Shown here: one piece after another, positions 1 through 17,499 of the stretch | How positions within the stretch are numbered: position 1 is the first letter of the stretch | How the letters are laid out: each line of letters begins with the position of its first letter | From: Cacajao melanocephalus | Taxonomy: Eukaryota > Chordata > Mammalia > Primates > Pitheciidae | DNA: 64,000 nucleotides | Direction of reading: 5' to 3' | Assembly (NCBI GenBank): GCA_963573385.1 | Contig: CAUYLG010013901.1 | Coordinates: forward strand, 1 to 64,000 | The notes under the pieces: generated by a model | Database searches by the model: none | What the model saw: only the letters and a program-made list of their open reading frames with translations | What the model was told of the DNA's origin: nothing | Translations under genes and position numbers: made by a program

Positions 1-106
1 TTTGCCATGTTGCCCAGGCTGGTCTCAAACTCCTGGGCTCAAGCAATCCTTCTGCCTCAGCCCCCCAAAGCCTGAGACTACAAGTGTGAGCCACCATGCC
101 TGGCCT
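1..106 (-). repeat. Alu SINE, partial (cut by window edge)
   Basis: Reverse-complement Alu left-arm sequence that ends at the typical GCCACCATGCCTGGCC terminus. The rest lies outside the window. Confidence 0.9.
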
Positions 107-419
107 CCAAAGTGATATTCTTGCCCTTCTCCAGTTGATAAGCATGCCCTGTAGACATATCTTGTGTCTGTCTGCCTCTGTTCCTCTCTCTCCTCTTTCT
201 CTCACCTGCCTTCTCTCTGTAGGTCTCATCCTTCATTCAATAATCCACAGAATGTGCCTCATGGAGAAATAGCACATTTTTAACCCCTGTGGTCTTGATG
301 CCTGGCTAAACCCACTGGGATTCTGCAGCTACAGTGGGACTCATCTGTCTGGCTTTCCAGAGCTCAGATCTCCCACAGCTCAGATCCACGGGTGAGTCCA
401 TCGGGGCCAGGTGCATCTG

Positions 420-1383
420 TGTCGATGGGGGTCTGAAGGGCCTAGGCAAGGGTCTGAAGCCTCAGCATGTTCTCATATAAACATAGAATTATAAATGAAT
501 TAGAGATATAGTTATTCCTACATATATACAATCATAAATAATCACATAGCTATTCATACGTAATCATAAATATATACATATACACACAATCATATCATCT
601 TTAATCTTACTAATAAGTCTCAGGTCAAGAAGTATGGGACTGAAGTGGCATTGGAAAAGAGGTGACCCTAAGGCAAGATGCTCTAAGTCCTCTGTCACAA
701 CCGCATAAGGGCTGCTGGAGGACGCCTTGGCTGTGCGACAGTGTCAGCGCCGTGAAGCGCCTGCTGTTTAGCCAGCTAGGGAAGGAGACGTCCAAGATGG
801 CCAAGTCATCTCCTTCCTCTGGAGAATTACGAGAAAACTCTGCTCTCCCAAGCTCTTGTGGTCGGCCTGACGCTGTCAGGGAGGCCCGCAGACATCCGGG
901 GGCTTAATTCTCTATGTGATGCTATGCTTCAGTGGTCACGTTCCATGTCTACGTTCAAGTTCTGCTTCTGCACCTGGTTCCTCTTTTTCTTAGAAGATAA
1001 GAATTAGTAATAGTAACATAAATCTTAGTGACCTTGTTATTTCTTGACAAGCATGAAAAAACTGCTGACACCTTAGGTTTTCTCCTTGCCTCGGCTTCTT
1101 CAAAGTCTTGGGACCCTGTCTCCGAGACACATGATTTACCTGACCCTATCACTGACCACCATTACCTCATCTTACCTGCCCTTCCCCCTGCTTTGTACTC
1201 AATAAAAGTCAAAGCGTCCAAGGACTGGGGGCCACTGCTGGACTCTGCGCTTGGTGGGCAGTGGACCCTGGGCCCAGACTCTGTTTTCTCTTTCTTGGTG
1301 TCTTGTGTCTTTTATTCCTACAGTTTCTCATCTCCACACCAGCAGAGAGGGACTCATGGGACCCTGTAGCACTGGACCCTACA
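420..1383 (+). mobile_element. Solo ERV LTR, class II (HERV-K-like)
   Basis: A 964-bp block runs from TGTCGATGGGG to CCCTACA. It is flanked by a perfect 6-bp direct duplication, CATCTG at 414-419 and 1384-1389. TG...CA ends and 6-bp target duplications are typical of class II (betaretrovirus-like) ERVs. An AATAAA signal lies near 1200, followed by GT-rich R/U5-like sequence. The first 200 bp are AT-rich. No internal retroviral region or primer-binding site adjoins it, so this is a solo LTR left by recombination. The subfamily is not assigned. Confidence 0.75.
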
Positions 1384-1895
1384 CATCTGGCAGAGACGAA
1401 TGTTTTCCTCACATCCACAGTTCTGAGTTCCTGTTCATTCAGTCAAGAGAACATGCGCCCCCCCCATAAAAAGGTACTGAACATCTCATCTTGGCGCCAC
1501 ACCTGCAGCTTTATAACTGGGTACCTCCTCCTCCCTGTGCCTCAGTTTCCCCACCTGCAGAGTGGAGATGATACTGATACCTGCCCCTCTGGGTTGTGCT
1601 GGGGTTTAAGTGTAATACTCCTGGGACCTAGGACATAGCAAGCACTCAAGAAAATTCATGTTCATAAATATTATTACTATTCCTTAAAAAATATTGTTCT
1701 CTTTTAAATATCTCTTATCTCTGTCTCCAGCAGGAGGTGTACCCTGGGTGGAGGCGCTCCTCTTTCTGCTGAGGCTCCACAGCTCTAGTTAACATAAACA
1801 CCACGCCCCACCAACAGGCATGAAGTGCTTTTGCATTTTGTGGCTGGATGCCTGGCAGTGCCGCCTCCCCCACCTTGCGGCAGCTGTTTTCACTA

Positions 1896-2114
<219 letters not shown>

Positions 2115-2398
2115 TCAGCATATTGGAAATGAAGAGTATGGATATTGGCACGCTCCTAATCAGTATAAGCCACAGTACACCCTGCCTCAGACTGTCATTT
2201 CAAAGCATGCTGAGGTCCTTACACTCACTCCAGGCTTATAAGAAGGGATCGAATGAGCTGTTTAAAACCCACTAATGGCCAGAAGAGAACAGTTGGTGTC
2301 AGAGACACAGCTGCCTGGGACTTCCAAGAGAAAACCAGTGGAGAGAGGGAAGGGAGAGAAATAAAAACGCTGTTTCCTCCTTTGAGTATTTTCTCTAA

Positions 2399-2697
<299 letters not shown>

Positions 2698-3214
2698 CCA
2701 GCATTTTCATATCTATCATCACACAAGTCATCTTTCCTCCGTGCCTTAGTGGACACGTTCTCACGCCCATTTTACAGATGCAGAAACTGACTCAGGGAAG
2801 AGAGGATCAGAGAAATCAAGTGACCATCATAGGTTCAACGGGGGCAGATACACAGCAGATGTAGAAGTCTTTGAGCTTTTTTTTCCCTCATAGGCAAATG
2901 CATTTTACATGATGACACTCCCACTCAAACTGTTTCAAATCCTCTAAGTCCAAATGCTGAAAGAAAGCTGTTCTAAGCCAGGGCTGGCTAATCCAAGAAG
3001 GCCCCTCTTCAATGAAGTCCCTTCTGCCTGGGTCACATTCAGGCTCAAGGAGCTGAGCCCAGTCTTTTTGCCAGCCCTGAGCAGAGGCTGTGTGCTGGAT
3101 CGTCCCACCCCTTGGACTTGTAATTTCAAAGCAGAGAGAGGCCTGAGGCCTGGTGTGTGAACCTGCCAGACTGAGTTTCTCGAGCCCCCAGGTGCTGAGC
3201 CCTGCTCTGGGCTG

Positions 3215-3350
3215 GGTCAAACCCGGCTCTGTCACTCACCGCTGTGTGACCAGCAAGTCACGTAGCCTCTCTGGGTTTCCCTTTATTCTTTGTGAACTGG
3301 GGGAAGTGATAGTCCCAACCTCATAGGTATGTTAAGGGGAATTCTTTCAT
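3215..3350 (+). repeat. MIR SINE
   Basis: Carries the MIR core pattern: a Cys/Thr-type 'ctctgtcactcaccgctgtgtgacc' region, followed by a 'cctctctgggtttcc' segment and a 'tcataggtatgttaagg' segment. Confidence 0.7.
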
Positions 3351-3609
3351 CCATTAATACTTACTGATTGCTGAACCTGTCCCAGGCTCCCTCCCACTGG
3401 GCAAAATCCTCATGAGATTGTTAATCCCCGTAAAGTGCTCAGCACTCTGTCCAGTACTCAGAAGTACCCACTTAATCAACTTCACTAGAGGCTGGGATGG
3501 CATGCATGGGGCATGCCAGTGATTAAATGAGGCCACCTTGTCGTCTTTCTCCAGGGCTCAGGCCTGACTCTATAACCCCAGTGTTGGTCAACACAGCACA
3601 CAAGTGACA

Positions 3610-3712
3610 AATTCATCTGGGGCTCTGACTGTGACGCTGGGTGGCTGTGTGTCCCTAGCAGAGTCACTGAACCTCTCTGGGCCTCTGATTCCTCCCTGAC
3701 AATGATGTGACC
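3610..3712 (+). repeat. MIR SINE fragment
   Basis: MIR core and conserved 'gagtcactgaacctctctgg' segment in plus orientation. Confidence 0.65.
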
Positions 3713-3768
3713 CTCCTGGCCCACGCCAAGAGGACCGGAAGCCTCATCCTCCATCGCTGTTCTCCTTA

Positions 3769-4095
<327 letters not shown>

Positions 4096-5189
4096 TCACA
4101 GGAAGGCCTGGCTGGAGGAGACTGGCCGGGGTGCCTGCAGACACCACAGAGCTTCTGTCCCGGCTTCTGTCACTTCCATATCCCAGAGGCCCAAATCACA
4201 GTTCACTTGTCCTCATGAGGCCAGCCCGTCTGCACCAGGCTCCTTCCCCTGAGCTGCCAACCTGGATCTGTGCCCCGGACACCCAGCTGCACCCTCCTCC
4301 CAGCTGGCAACTCTCACCTGTTCCATAGCCACTGCTTGCCCTGACCCAGTTCACTCACTGCAGTCTGACCCCTGGCCTGCTTCCTCCGTGAATCCTGCTG
4401 ACCACCTGTCCTTCACCTGCACAGAGCAGGCGCCACCCTCCCACCCCCTGCCCACCGACAGGCTCCACGCTCCTCACCAAGAAGCTGGAGCACCATGCAC
4501 ATCAGGCCCACAGGAGGTCACAGCTTGGGGCCTGGCACGGCTGGAGGGCCCAGCAAATGTCAGCCTCCACCTCTGCCTGCCCAAGCCACACTGAGGTGGC
4601 TCTGTCTCAGACACTCCTGGTCACTTCATCATTCTGGGCCTTTCCCGACTTTGGTCCCCCTCTCTGAATCACTCCCCAATTTGTTGTTTGCTGGGTGGAA
4701 GTGTCCCTCCCTCCAGGCATGGATTGCAGACCCCATAATGGCTCCGCAGTCCCTGGCATCTGCCTCTTGCCTATTTTATCACGTGCTGTCCTGCAATCTC
4801 AGTGTATTCTGATCCACCCAGGCAGTGAGGGCCTTCAGGGTGGGGCTGATGCCCTCCTGACCATGGCATGATCCCCAGGGCCCACACAGGGCCTACCCAG
4901 AGAATGGAGAAGTGCCCTTCATCCACCCACCCATCCCACTCTTCCACAATGTGAAGGACGTGGTTCCCAATGTGGCCTCTGGGGAACAGTTCCATGAGTA
5001 AGTTACTCCTCACCACAAAGGTTCCATGGAAAAATCAGTTGGGGAAAGTCTGTGTTAAACAAGGTGAAAGGTTTCTTTGGAGCAGAATTCTCAGAACCTT
5101 CAGTATGCTTTGGCTGTCTTCAGAAGCAAGTAATAATTTAGAAACGCTAACATGTTCTGAGTGTGTAGAGGTTGTGTACTGTCTGAGCC

Positions 5190-5340
5190 CTCATTATGTT
5201 ATCCTGTGTAGCACCTGAAACAACTGCACGTGGCAGGAACACCAGCATCCCCATTTCACAGATAACGAGACTGAGGCACGGAGAAGTCAGGAAATGCCAC
5301 ACAGAATGGCTGAGATGGGGTTAGGATAGAGTTGCTGTGA
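5190..5340 (-). repeat. MIR SINE fragment
   Basis: Reverse-complement MIR pattern: 'catttcacagataacgagac' followed by 'gaggcacggagaagtcagg'. Confidence 0.65.
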
Positions 5341-5469
5341 CTCCAGAGCTCGTCATCCTGATCACCAAGAAAGCAAGCCACATTTTCCCAAACTTATTTC
5401 ACTAGGAAACTTTTTTGCACAAAGCACCTCCCAGGCTGAGGGCTCCTGGAAGGTGTAACCGTAGCCAGG

Positions 5470-5680
5470 TGTTGGGGTTTGATTCTGGTTCTGCCACTTC
5501 TTGTCACGTGACCTCAGGTCACTAGCCTCTCTGGGCCTCAGTTGCCTTACCTGTCAAGTGGAGACAATATTATTTACCTGATAGACGTAACACCAGGTTG
5601 AACTGCCTAATGCATGACAGATACTTAGCTCAACACTGACCCTATGCACATAAGTGTTCAGTAAGTGCTAGCTGCTGGCA
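5470..5680 (+). repeat. MIR SINE
   Basis: Near-complete MIR: tRNA-like and core region 'ctggttctgccacttcttgt', then 'cctctctgggcctcag' and a 3' tail with 'agtaagtgctagctg'. Confidence 0.75.
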
Positions 5681-5954
5681 TTAGTCCAGGGCTCTGTGAA
5701 TGAGGATTAGCACTGGGAACTGAGTCAGTATCTGTGTTTGTATTAGTGTTAAAAAGGCAGAGAGGGAGCTGTCCTACTGTGCTGTCACCTCATGTCCCCA
5801 GGAGCACAAGGAGCCATGGAACTTCCTTACCGTGGTTACGATGGGCATGTCTTGTTCCTGATAACATTGCCATAAGACAGATTAACCCTACGTTTTGCTC
5901 CATTACAAGGCCTCAAAACTACCCCTATTAAAATGACTTGCCATAAAACCCTCA

Positions 5955-7559
<1,605 letters not shown>

Positions 7560-7992
7560 CTATCAAAAGAGAATGGCACAATGTTAATTTAATTAAAATG
7601 CTTCAGCTTTGGAGAAAATAAGGATTTGAATAACTTGAGAATAATTGACAAGAGAGTCTTCTAAAGAATTAGGAAAAGCAAACACACAAAATAATTTTAG
7701 CATTGTCACAGGTATAAGCACATGCAGTAATATTCACACAAGATTTTGGATTAGACCCTTAAACAAAAGTAAGTGGTTGGGCAAGTCTTCTAACTTCTCT
7801 GAATCTTAGTCTTCCCAGATAGTAAATTAGCAGAGGATCTGCCTTCAAGGACCACATACAAAAAGCACGCTGCTGAGTCACTAAAACAGAGAAGAAACAA
7901 ATCAGTGGGCCATTATGTGTAGTGGTATAACACACCACTGTCAAATCCTACTCTGGAATCACCTCCCCTGACTCATTAATAAAAAGTTGGAT

Positions 7993-8321
<329 letters not shown>

Positions 8322-8736
8322 TTATCCATGGCCTTCCCCATATCCCCACATCCTCTCCATCTCTCTCCTGTTGGGTCATCCCCACTCCACCACTGCACTT
8401 TGCAAAGTCAGTGCTGAATCAATGCTTTGGAAACAATCAGATAGTGAATGAAGACAAGCAGACAGGCAAGCCCATAGTCATGGCACTGCAGACCATGATC
8501 TCTCCAAAATCTCTCCTGGGCAATTCTGAGCACACTGATGGAAGAAAACTGCATCTGCATCTATTCCAGTGCTTCTCAACCATGTCTTGAAGAGCAAGCT
8601 CCATCATCATGACCAATTTCCAATCACAAAGTTCACCTTGGAATAAGACACCCTACTGTGGGCAACATGGAAGGATGATCACTTGCTCCTAATTTCGGGT
8701 GTTGACACAGCCCCCACTGAGCCAGCACTGTGGCCT

Positions 8737-8892
8737 AGGGATGGGGGGAGGGAGAGGATAAGGAAGAATAGCCAGTGCATGCCGGGCTTAATGCCTCGGT
8801 GATGGGTTGATCTGTGCAGCAAACCACCATGGCACACGTTTACCTATGTAACAAACCAGCACATCCTGCACATGTACCCTGCAGCTTAAAAT
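8737..8892 (+). mobile_element. L1 3' UTR fragment
   Basis: Matches the terminal L1 3' UTR: 'gggttgatctgtgcagcaaa', 'cctatgtaacaaacc', 'cctgcacatgtaccc'. It is strongly 5'-truncated and shares its sequence with the end of the next L1 about 1.1 kb to the right. Confidence 0.85.
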
Positions 8893-9012
8893 AACATCTC
8901 CAGGGAGAGCTGCACCTTAATGCCCTGTGACCAACACGGGAGGGAAGCCGCACACCAGGGGCTCTGGTTCTTGTCATTTCTCTACCTTACAACTCACAGA
9001 AGACTTGGGTGA

Positions 9013-10212
<1,200 letters not shown>

Positions 10213-10279
10213 AACAGGCGAAGATCACCAACATATGCTACCTCCCTAAGCTTCCAAGGACCCTGCCACAGAGGTCACT

Positions 10280-10420
10280 GTCTCCACTTCCAGACAGAGA
10301 AGATGAGTCGCAGAGAGGTAAAGCCACGTGCCTAAGGCCACACAGCCAATCATCGCTAGAACCGGGATCTGAACTTAGCTTTGCCGGCTACAGGTCCACC
10401 CTTTAGCCGACGCCATGCTG
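10280..10420 (-). repeat. MIR SINE fragment
   Basis: Reverse MIR: 'gatgagtcgcagagaggtaa' then 'ggccacacagccaatc' and 'accgggatctgaac'. Confidence 0.65.
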
Positions 10421-10739
10421 GCTCTGTCAACACGATGCAAGTAAGAGCAAGACTAAATGCCATGGAGTTTAAAGGAAAGTGGGGGTTCGGAGAGAAGGCC
10501 CCTGGGCTTGGCTTCACTGTATTCAGGAACCCACATCAGATACTCAGGTACCATGCACTCTGATATCCCAAGTCCTCGTATCCAACTGACCATGAATCCC
10601 ATCAATTTAACCTCCCAAATCTCTCTGGAATCCATGGCCCTGGCCTAGGCCTCTATCACATTTACCCTGAAGGGCTGCAATCGCTTCCTAACCAGCTCCT
10701 CATCCATGTACTGAGAGGGTCTACCATGTCCAGCCACCT

Positions 10740-10850
10740 ATGCATGCTTGCTCATTTAATTACCACACATCAGTCAGCTTGGGGAGGTGGGGACTATTAT
10801 TATCACACCCACCTTATGGTGGGGCAAACTGAGGATCAGAGGTTAACATC
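10740..10850 (-). repeat. MIR SINE fragment
   Basis: Reverse MIR 3' half: 'ggggactattattatcacac' and 'gcaaactgaggatcagagg'. Confidence 0.6.
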
Positions 10851-11029
10851 TTCCAATTTATTCTCCACATAGAAATCAAATTATCTTTTAAACATACATT
10901 TTCATCCATGTGCCTCTTAAAACCCTTCCTGGCCTATCTCTGACCTGAGGGTACAGAGCCTGGTTTGCTCTCAACCCCCTGCATTCTGACCCACTTTCCA
11001 CTTGAAGTTTTGTCAGTGAACAAGGAATG

Positions 11030-11255
11030 GCTCACGCCTATAGTCCCAGCATTTTGGGAGGCCAGGGTGGGCGGATCACAAGGTCAGGAGTTCAAGACCA
11101 GCCTGGCCAACATGGTGACACTCCATCTCTACTAAAAAAAAAATACAAAAATTAGCCCGGCATGGTGGCATGCGCCTGTAATCCCAGCTACTTGGGAGCT
11201 GAGATAGGAGAATCGCTTGAACTCAGGAGGTGGAGGTTGCCATGAGCTGAGATCA
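11030..11255 (+). repeat. Alu SINE, 3'-truncated
   Basis: The Alu left arm and middle are clear, but the right arm stops after 'gagctgagatc' and is followed by a short A/G-rich tract rather than a normal tail. Confidence 0.85.
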
Positions 11256-12063
11256 GAAACATAAAAAAAAAGAAGAAGGAGGAAAGGATGTTGGTACAGG
11301 GCCCACCCGAGACCTGCGAGGGCAGAAACTGGGGATGGAGGAGCTGGGGAATGGGCATCAGGAACACATCCCGGCTGGCGGGAAGCCTCCACCTGATCCA
11401 TCTACCTGCAGACTGCAACCCCTGCAGGGCCAGCCCACAGACGGTCATGGTCTTTGCCAGGGCATGAAGGACCAGGAGCATGTGACACCTGAAACCAGAG
11501 AAGGAGCAGGCTCTGCTCCCTGAACAGGAGCCACTGCCTTTAGTTTTTTAAAGCGCTCCTCATGAAGGTCAGGTGTCTTCCAAATTCGGAGTCTCCCCAG
11601 CTGAAGCAATACCATTATTTAGAAAATTGTAGTGAAATATACAAGGTAAAACTTCTTCGGCTGAAGCAATGCAATTATTCAGAAAATTGGTTAAAGTATA
11701 ATTGCAGGAAAGGAAAAGCCATTTCTATTGCCAACATAAAGGGGTTCTTTTCAGAGAATGCGTAAATGCATCTTTAAAGGCTCTACCCACTCTCCCTCCC
11801 TCCAAAGCAAAGGAATGGGATGGAGAGACAGGCTGTAGAGTAGCATGCCTCAGAGCCTTCTGGAATTTTCTGTTTTCATCTGAGATGAATTGTTCATTAA
11901 ACAGAGGTCATCCAAGGCATGACGGGAACCACCAAGCCCTGGTTTTCTGGGCACTAGAGGACAAGAAAGTTGTAGCTCGACCCACTGAGCCAAAGCAGTC
12001 CTGGCCACATATTTTGACAAGCTCAGTCTACAGAAAGCCAAGAGCATTCTGACAAGCCAGTCA

Positions 12064-12233
12064 CTGGAACAAGTAGATATTTCACTTAACCCTTGGCAAT
12101 TATTAGCTTGATAATGGGCATCTGCTAGGTTCAGCTGAATAGTTGACAGCTAAGATATTACTAGGCAGAAAAAAATAAGTTTACAGTGGGGTAGAAAGAC
12201 TTAGGACTCCCTGCAAACACTGATTGAGCACCT
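12064..12233 (+). repeat. Arm A of a 170-bp inverted repeat
   Basis: The reverse complement of this segment matches 14115-14288 over its whole length with roughly 85 percent identity by eye. Shared blocks include 'cctagcagatgcccattatc' and 'tttgcagggag'. See the partner arm. Confidence 0.85.
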
Positions 12234-12450
12234 TTTCTGTGGCAGGAACATTCACACGCATTAACTCAGCCCTGGGTGACTCCAGGGCCGGTGGGGGGGC
12301 GGGTGTGGGAGAGCACCATCACTGCTGTCATTTTAAGTAAGAAACTTGAGGTTCAGACAGGTTATGCTTCCCACCTAACATCACACAGCAAACATGTGGC
12401 AGAGCTGGGACTGGGTTCCAGGATTCTAGGTCCCAAAGCCAGCTTGTTTC
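12225..12450 (-). repeat. MIR/L2-type fossil
   Basis: Reverse MIR-like pattern: 'actgattgagcacc', 'taagaaacttgaggttcag' and 'acacagcaaacatgtggc'. Confidence 0.6.
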
Positions 12451-12616
12451 CATCACATTCAAGGATGCCCTATATGTGAACAGTGTTGTTTATTTAACAG
12501 GTTTATTGAGATTTAATTCACACACCCTGCAGTTCACTCACAAAATTATAAGATTTCGTAGTTTTCAGTATCTTCAGATATGCATAGCCAACACTATAGT
12601 CAACCTGACTGATTGA

Positions 12617-13628
<1,012 letters not shown>

Positions 13629-13899
13629 TCCTACAACATGTGGTCTCTTGTGAATGGCTTTTTTCATTTAGCATATTTTCCAGGTTCATCCAGACTGTAG
13701 CATGGATCAGCCCTTCATTTTTTATAGCCAAATAATCTTCCAATGTCTGCAAATATCACATTTATTTTTCCAGTTGTCAGTCAAGTTGTCATTTGGGTTG
13801 TTTCCACATTTTGGCTATTGTGAATAGTGTTGCTTTGAACATTTGTGTACAAGTTTTTGTGTGGACACCTGTTTTCACATCTGTGAGCAGATTCTAATA

Positions 13900-14110
13900 G
13901 TGTGAGATGGCAGGACAGCGGCAGAGCAGTAGAGAGAGACAGCACTGAGGCGAAGAGAGACACAAAGACAGGGAGATGCCGCACGCCTGCAGGCTCACAT
14001 AATGTCACAGAGACACACACACAGAGACCCACAGAGAGAGTGATGGACTGGGACATACACATACACGGACACATGTGGAGAGGCAAACACAGTGTCAGAG
14101 AAGCACATCC
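13900..14110 (+). repeat. Purine/CA-rich low-complexity tract
   Basis: Degenerate GAGA, ACAC and CAGAGA runs. There is no coding pattern. Confidence 0.6.
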
Positions 14111-14114
14111 AAAT

Positions 14115-14288
14115 AGGTGCTCCCTCCGTATTTGCAGGGAGCCCTCAGACTTTCTACTCCACTGTAAGTTAACTCTTTTTTTTCTGCCTAGTAATGTCTT
14201 AACTGTTCACAATTCAGCAACACCTAGCAGATGCCCATTATCAAGCTAATAATTACCAAGGGTTAAGTTAAAGATCTGCTCATTCCAG
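14115..14288 (-). repeat. Arm B of a 170-bp inverted repeat
   Basis: Inverted copy of 12064-12233, ending CATTCCAG opposite CTGGAAC. The 1.88-kb spacer contains the L1M, Alu, LTR-like and GA-rich sequence. A primary EVC transcript could fold the two arms into a long imperfect hairpin. Confidence 0.85.
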
Positions 14289-14639
14289 ACTCATCTCCCA
14301 CAAGTTATGTCCCAGGACAGCAGCAGAGGCTTCCCTACGTCTCCCTGGCTCCATGTCGGCCAAGGGCAGGGCGGTGCCCCGGCTCCACGGGATCCCGCCA
14401 GCTCAGGAGGGAGACACTGGACTGACGCAAAAGCTGATTGTAAAGCTTAACTAGAAGCTGAGCCCTACCAACTTCAGACCTTTGGGGAAATCCGTTTTGA
14501 AATCCCCAACCCACTTTCTTCCGTGGTAAGCTGAGGCTGCGGAACGGGAGGGAACAGGATGGAAAGGGGCAGAGGCCGGGAGTCAGGTATGGGGATGCAG
14601 CACTCCCAGGCAGGGGCCTGGCAAACCTAAGGACAAATA

Positions 14640-14800
14640 TCAGCTTGGCCACTCCCCAGCTGCAGGACTCATGAGAGCTGACCACCTCTGAGCCTCGCTC
14701 TCTCATCTGGAGGATATAAATCAGATCAGCCTCACGTGGCTGCTGAGAGAAGGGCACGAGATCATTCACGTGAGTGTTGGCATCACTCACAGGTGAGAGG
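14640..14800 (+). repeat. MIR SINE
   Basis: MIR core with 'gagctgaccacctctgagcc' and 'tcatctggaggatataaatc'. Confidence 0.6.
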
Positions 14801-15039
14801 TGTAAAACTACCTGGCATGAGCAGATGCGAAGACATAATGCTAGTTCATTCTTTCCCCTTACTCCAGAAGAAGAAGCCTGCAGTGCTTTCCAGAGGACAA
14901 GGAGGTGACTAGAAATGTCACATCCTCTCCACCATGAGGCTTACCCAGAAAGCAATGTTCTGTGGGTAGAGTAAGGGTTCCAGGAAGGCAGGAACAGGGA
15001 TAATTTTTTGTAATATCTCTTCCAGAGGCCCAGCACTCC

Positions 15040-15561
15040 CACCCCTAGAGACTTACTTAAAGGAAGTAAAAGGAAATGAAAGTAAATAGACTTATACACC
15101 AACGTTCATCACAACCTTATTCATCACAGCCAAATGCTGAAAACAGCCCAATCCACCAATGAAATACCCACCAAATGGTGAGCAGACAACAGAGCATGGC
15201 ACATCCACACAGTTGACTGCCATCGAGCAATAAAAATGGGCAAATTATTGACACACACAACAAAAGGGAAACATCTCAAGGCATTCTGTGGCGAGAACAC
15301 AGGCACAGAGCAGCACGATTCCATTTGCATGCGGTTCTAGAACAGCAAAACTGACCCACGGAAATCCCATGCATGGGTGCCTCTGGAAGTGTGTGGGGGT
15401 GGCCACTGACCAGAAAGGGGCACTAGAGGAGTTGCTGGGTGATGAAAACATTCTCGATGGGGGTATTGGTTCCAAGGTGTACGCAATTGTCAAAACTCAT
15501 CAAACTGTAAAACTTAAAGTCTGCGCATTTGACTGTATGTAAATTATGCCTCAAAAAAAAG
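15040..15561 (+). mobile_element. Old L1M 3' end
   Basis: Degenerate L1 3' region: 'caacgttcatcacaacc', 'gcataataaaa'-like and 'aaactgtaaaacttaaa' segments, ending in CTCAAAAAAAA. No intact frame. Confidence 0.65.
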
Positions 15562-15673
15562 CAGCCGATTGGGAAAATGTATCTGTCAGAGGCTTGTCTA
15601 CATGATACTTGGCTGCCAGGGGGGACACCCCACCTCCCACGTGTGCCTCTACAAACACCAACACCAAGCTTAC

Positions 15674-15799
15674 ATCAACAGCTTCCTTGTCCTTCGGCAT
15701 CTGCACTTCTCTCTTCCTCCTCCTCGATGGGGAGCCAGTTTCCAAGGGGGTCTGTGCATTAGACTCCAAATTCCTGAGCAGATTTTGAGTGTTGTCTTT
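15674..15799 (-). CDS. EVC: EVC exon 2
   Basis: A 126-nt minus-strand exon encoding 42 residues. They start [20 protein letters not shown], contain the basic run RRRKREVQ and end in DKEAVD. The acceptor ends TTTTAG, the donor is GTAAGC, and it is phase 0 at both ends. Residues 59-100, just inside the membrane anchor; the basic run is a plausible juxtamembrane positive patch. It joins exactly to exon 1 (RHQ) and exon 3 (ECE). Confidence 0.95.
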
Positions 15800-16254
15800 C
15801 TAAAACCCGAAGGCCAGGAGTTGGGGGTAGATAGAAACACAACATTGATGTCAGTCAGCCTGGTCCCCACTGTGACTTCTGCCAGTCAACTTCCCCAGTC
15901 CAGTGGCCACTTCCACCTGCCTCTGAGCTTCTACACAAGCTTGGCCCTCTGTGCGTGATGCCTCCTACCCCACGTGGGGTCTGCTACAGGTCCTTCAAGA
16001 CTGCACAGATGTCCCCCTAATCCCTCCAGGGTGCCCCATCTCAGTGCACCCTCAGGACTTGGAGCAAGATGCAGAGCAAAGCTCTTTCTGTTTTTCTTCT
16101 AGGTTGAGGTCCCCGCTGGACTGGGAGTTCCTTGGATTTAACAACTAAGCATGGGAAATGGCACATGCATATTAATTTTCCTGTTGATTTTGATCACTCT
16201 ATTTAATGGTTTTTAAGAAAATATGTTAGGTGACCTTAAGTTATAGAATAGTCT

Positions 16255-16915
16255 CTATTCTGAACTATGAGTGCTCATGATTTATGGATTCTGTATTTGC
16301 CAATTCCTGTAGTTGCTAAAATTTACTTGAGACCGCCAAACCAATGCTCATGGGGGCTTTCCCAGTTATTCATGGATACATGCAGAGCCTGAAAAATCTG
16401 TGTTGCCCAGTGTGCATGTGCTCAGCTGAGATGGAACAAGGCAGGACTCTGCCTCCTTGTCTCTGCTCTCAGGCTGTAAACAGACATCCTTTTCATACTC
16501 TAGTACCACAGTGTTTGCATTTCTGTGCTTTTTCTTGGTGGTTTTACTGTTTAAAATAACCACCACCAAGCACAGTGCAGTAGTGCTCTCTAGTCTCCTG
16601 AAACACGAGAAGACTATGACATGCCCTTTAGAGAAATGGCTGTGTTACAGAAGCTTCAGTCAGGTATGAGTTACAATGCTGTTGTCTGTGAGTCCAATGT
16701 TAATAAATCAAAAATACGTATTAAATAAGATGTCTTTAGACAGAAACATACATAAAACAATGCTACGTACTGAGTGGTTAATGGAAATGTGACCAGAGGC
16801 TTGTAGGAACCTAACGCTGTTTTTCTCCTAGGAACAATAGTTTGGTGTTCACTAATGCTGTGTTCTCAGCGAGTTTATAGAACATAACTACCACAGATAA
16901 AGAGAATAAACTGTA
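16255..16915 (+). mobile_element. Tigger/pogo-type DNA transposon relic
   Basis: A decayed TcMar-Tigger element. Near 16560-16670 a plus frame reads TTKHSAVVLSSLLKHEKTMT and onward, resembling the N-terminus of Tigger transposases (a CENP-B-like helix-turn-helix region), before it meets a stop. The 3' part ('agaacataactaccacagat') resembles Tigger termini. This is a non-functional fragment. Confidence 0.65.
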
Positions 16916-17024
16916 TTTAAAATTCTGTTACCCCAGACACTTACCAACTTCCTCTTTAATCACTAACTGCTCATGAATTTCATCTTTGAACTAAAGAAAT
17001 ATCACCAGTTTGTCACTGAGTTAA

Positions 17025-17475
17025 TCAGCTACTATTATTGAGCAACTGCTTTGTGTCAAGCCTTGTTCTAGGTACTGGGAATAGAGTAATGAACAAAATA
17101 CACAGCCTCTGCTTTTGTGGCATTAACATTGCAGTGAGAGAATAAAGATGCAAATACACTAAAAAACACATAGTAAGTCAGGGACGATCCATGTTCTAGA
17201 ATAACAGTGGAGGCTGGGAAGGATGATGGGGGGCAAAGTCTCTTGGACAAAGTGGCATTTGAGAAGGAACTTAAAAGAAGTAAGGCCACAAGCCATTGAG
17301 ATATCTCAGGGAAGAGCATTCCAGGGAGTGCAAAGGCCCTGAGGCAGGCCCATGCTGGGCATGGAGAGAGAAGCCTGTGTAGATGCAGCGGTCTGGGGTG
17401 GGTCTTGGGATAGATGATGAGGCCAGAGATTTTAGGGGTTGTTTATCAAACATAGCTGGCCAGTACAAGGGTTCT
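17025..17475. repeat. L2-like ancient LINE fragment
   Basis: Pattern 'gttctaggtactgggaatag' followed by 'gggaagagcattccagggag' and 'caaaggccctgaggcagg', typical of ancient mammalian L2-group repeats. Orientation not assigned. Confidence 0.55.
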
Positions 17476-17499
17476 GCAAAGAAGGACCCGGTCAAAGCC

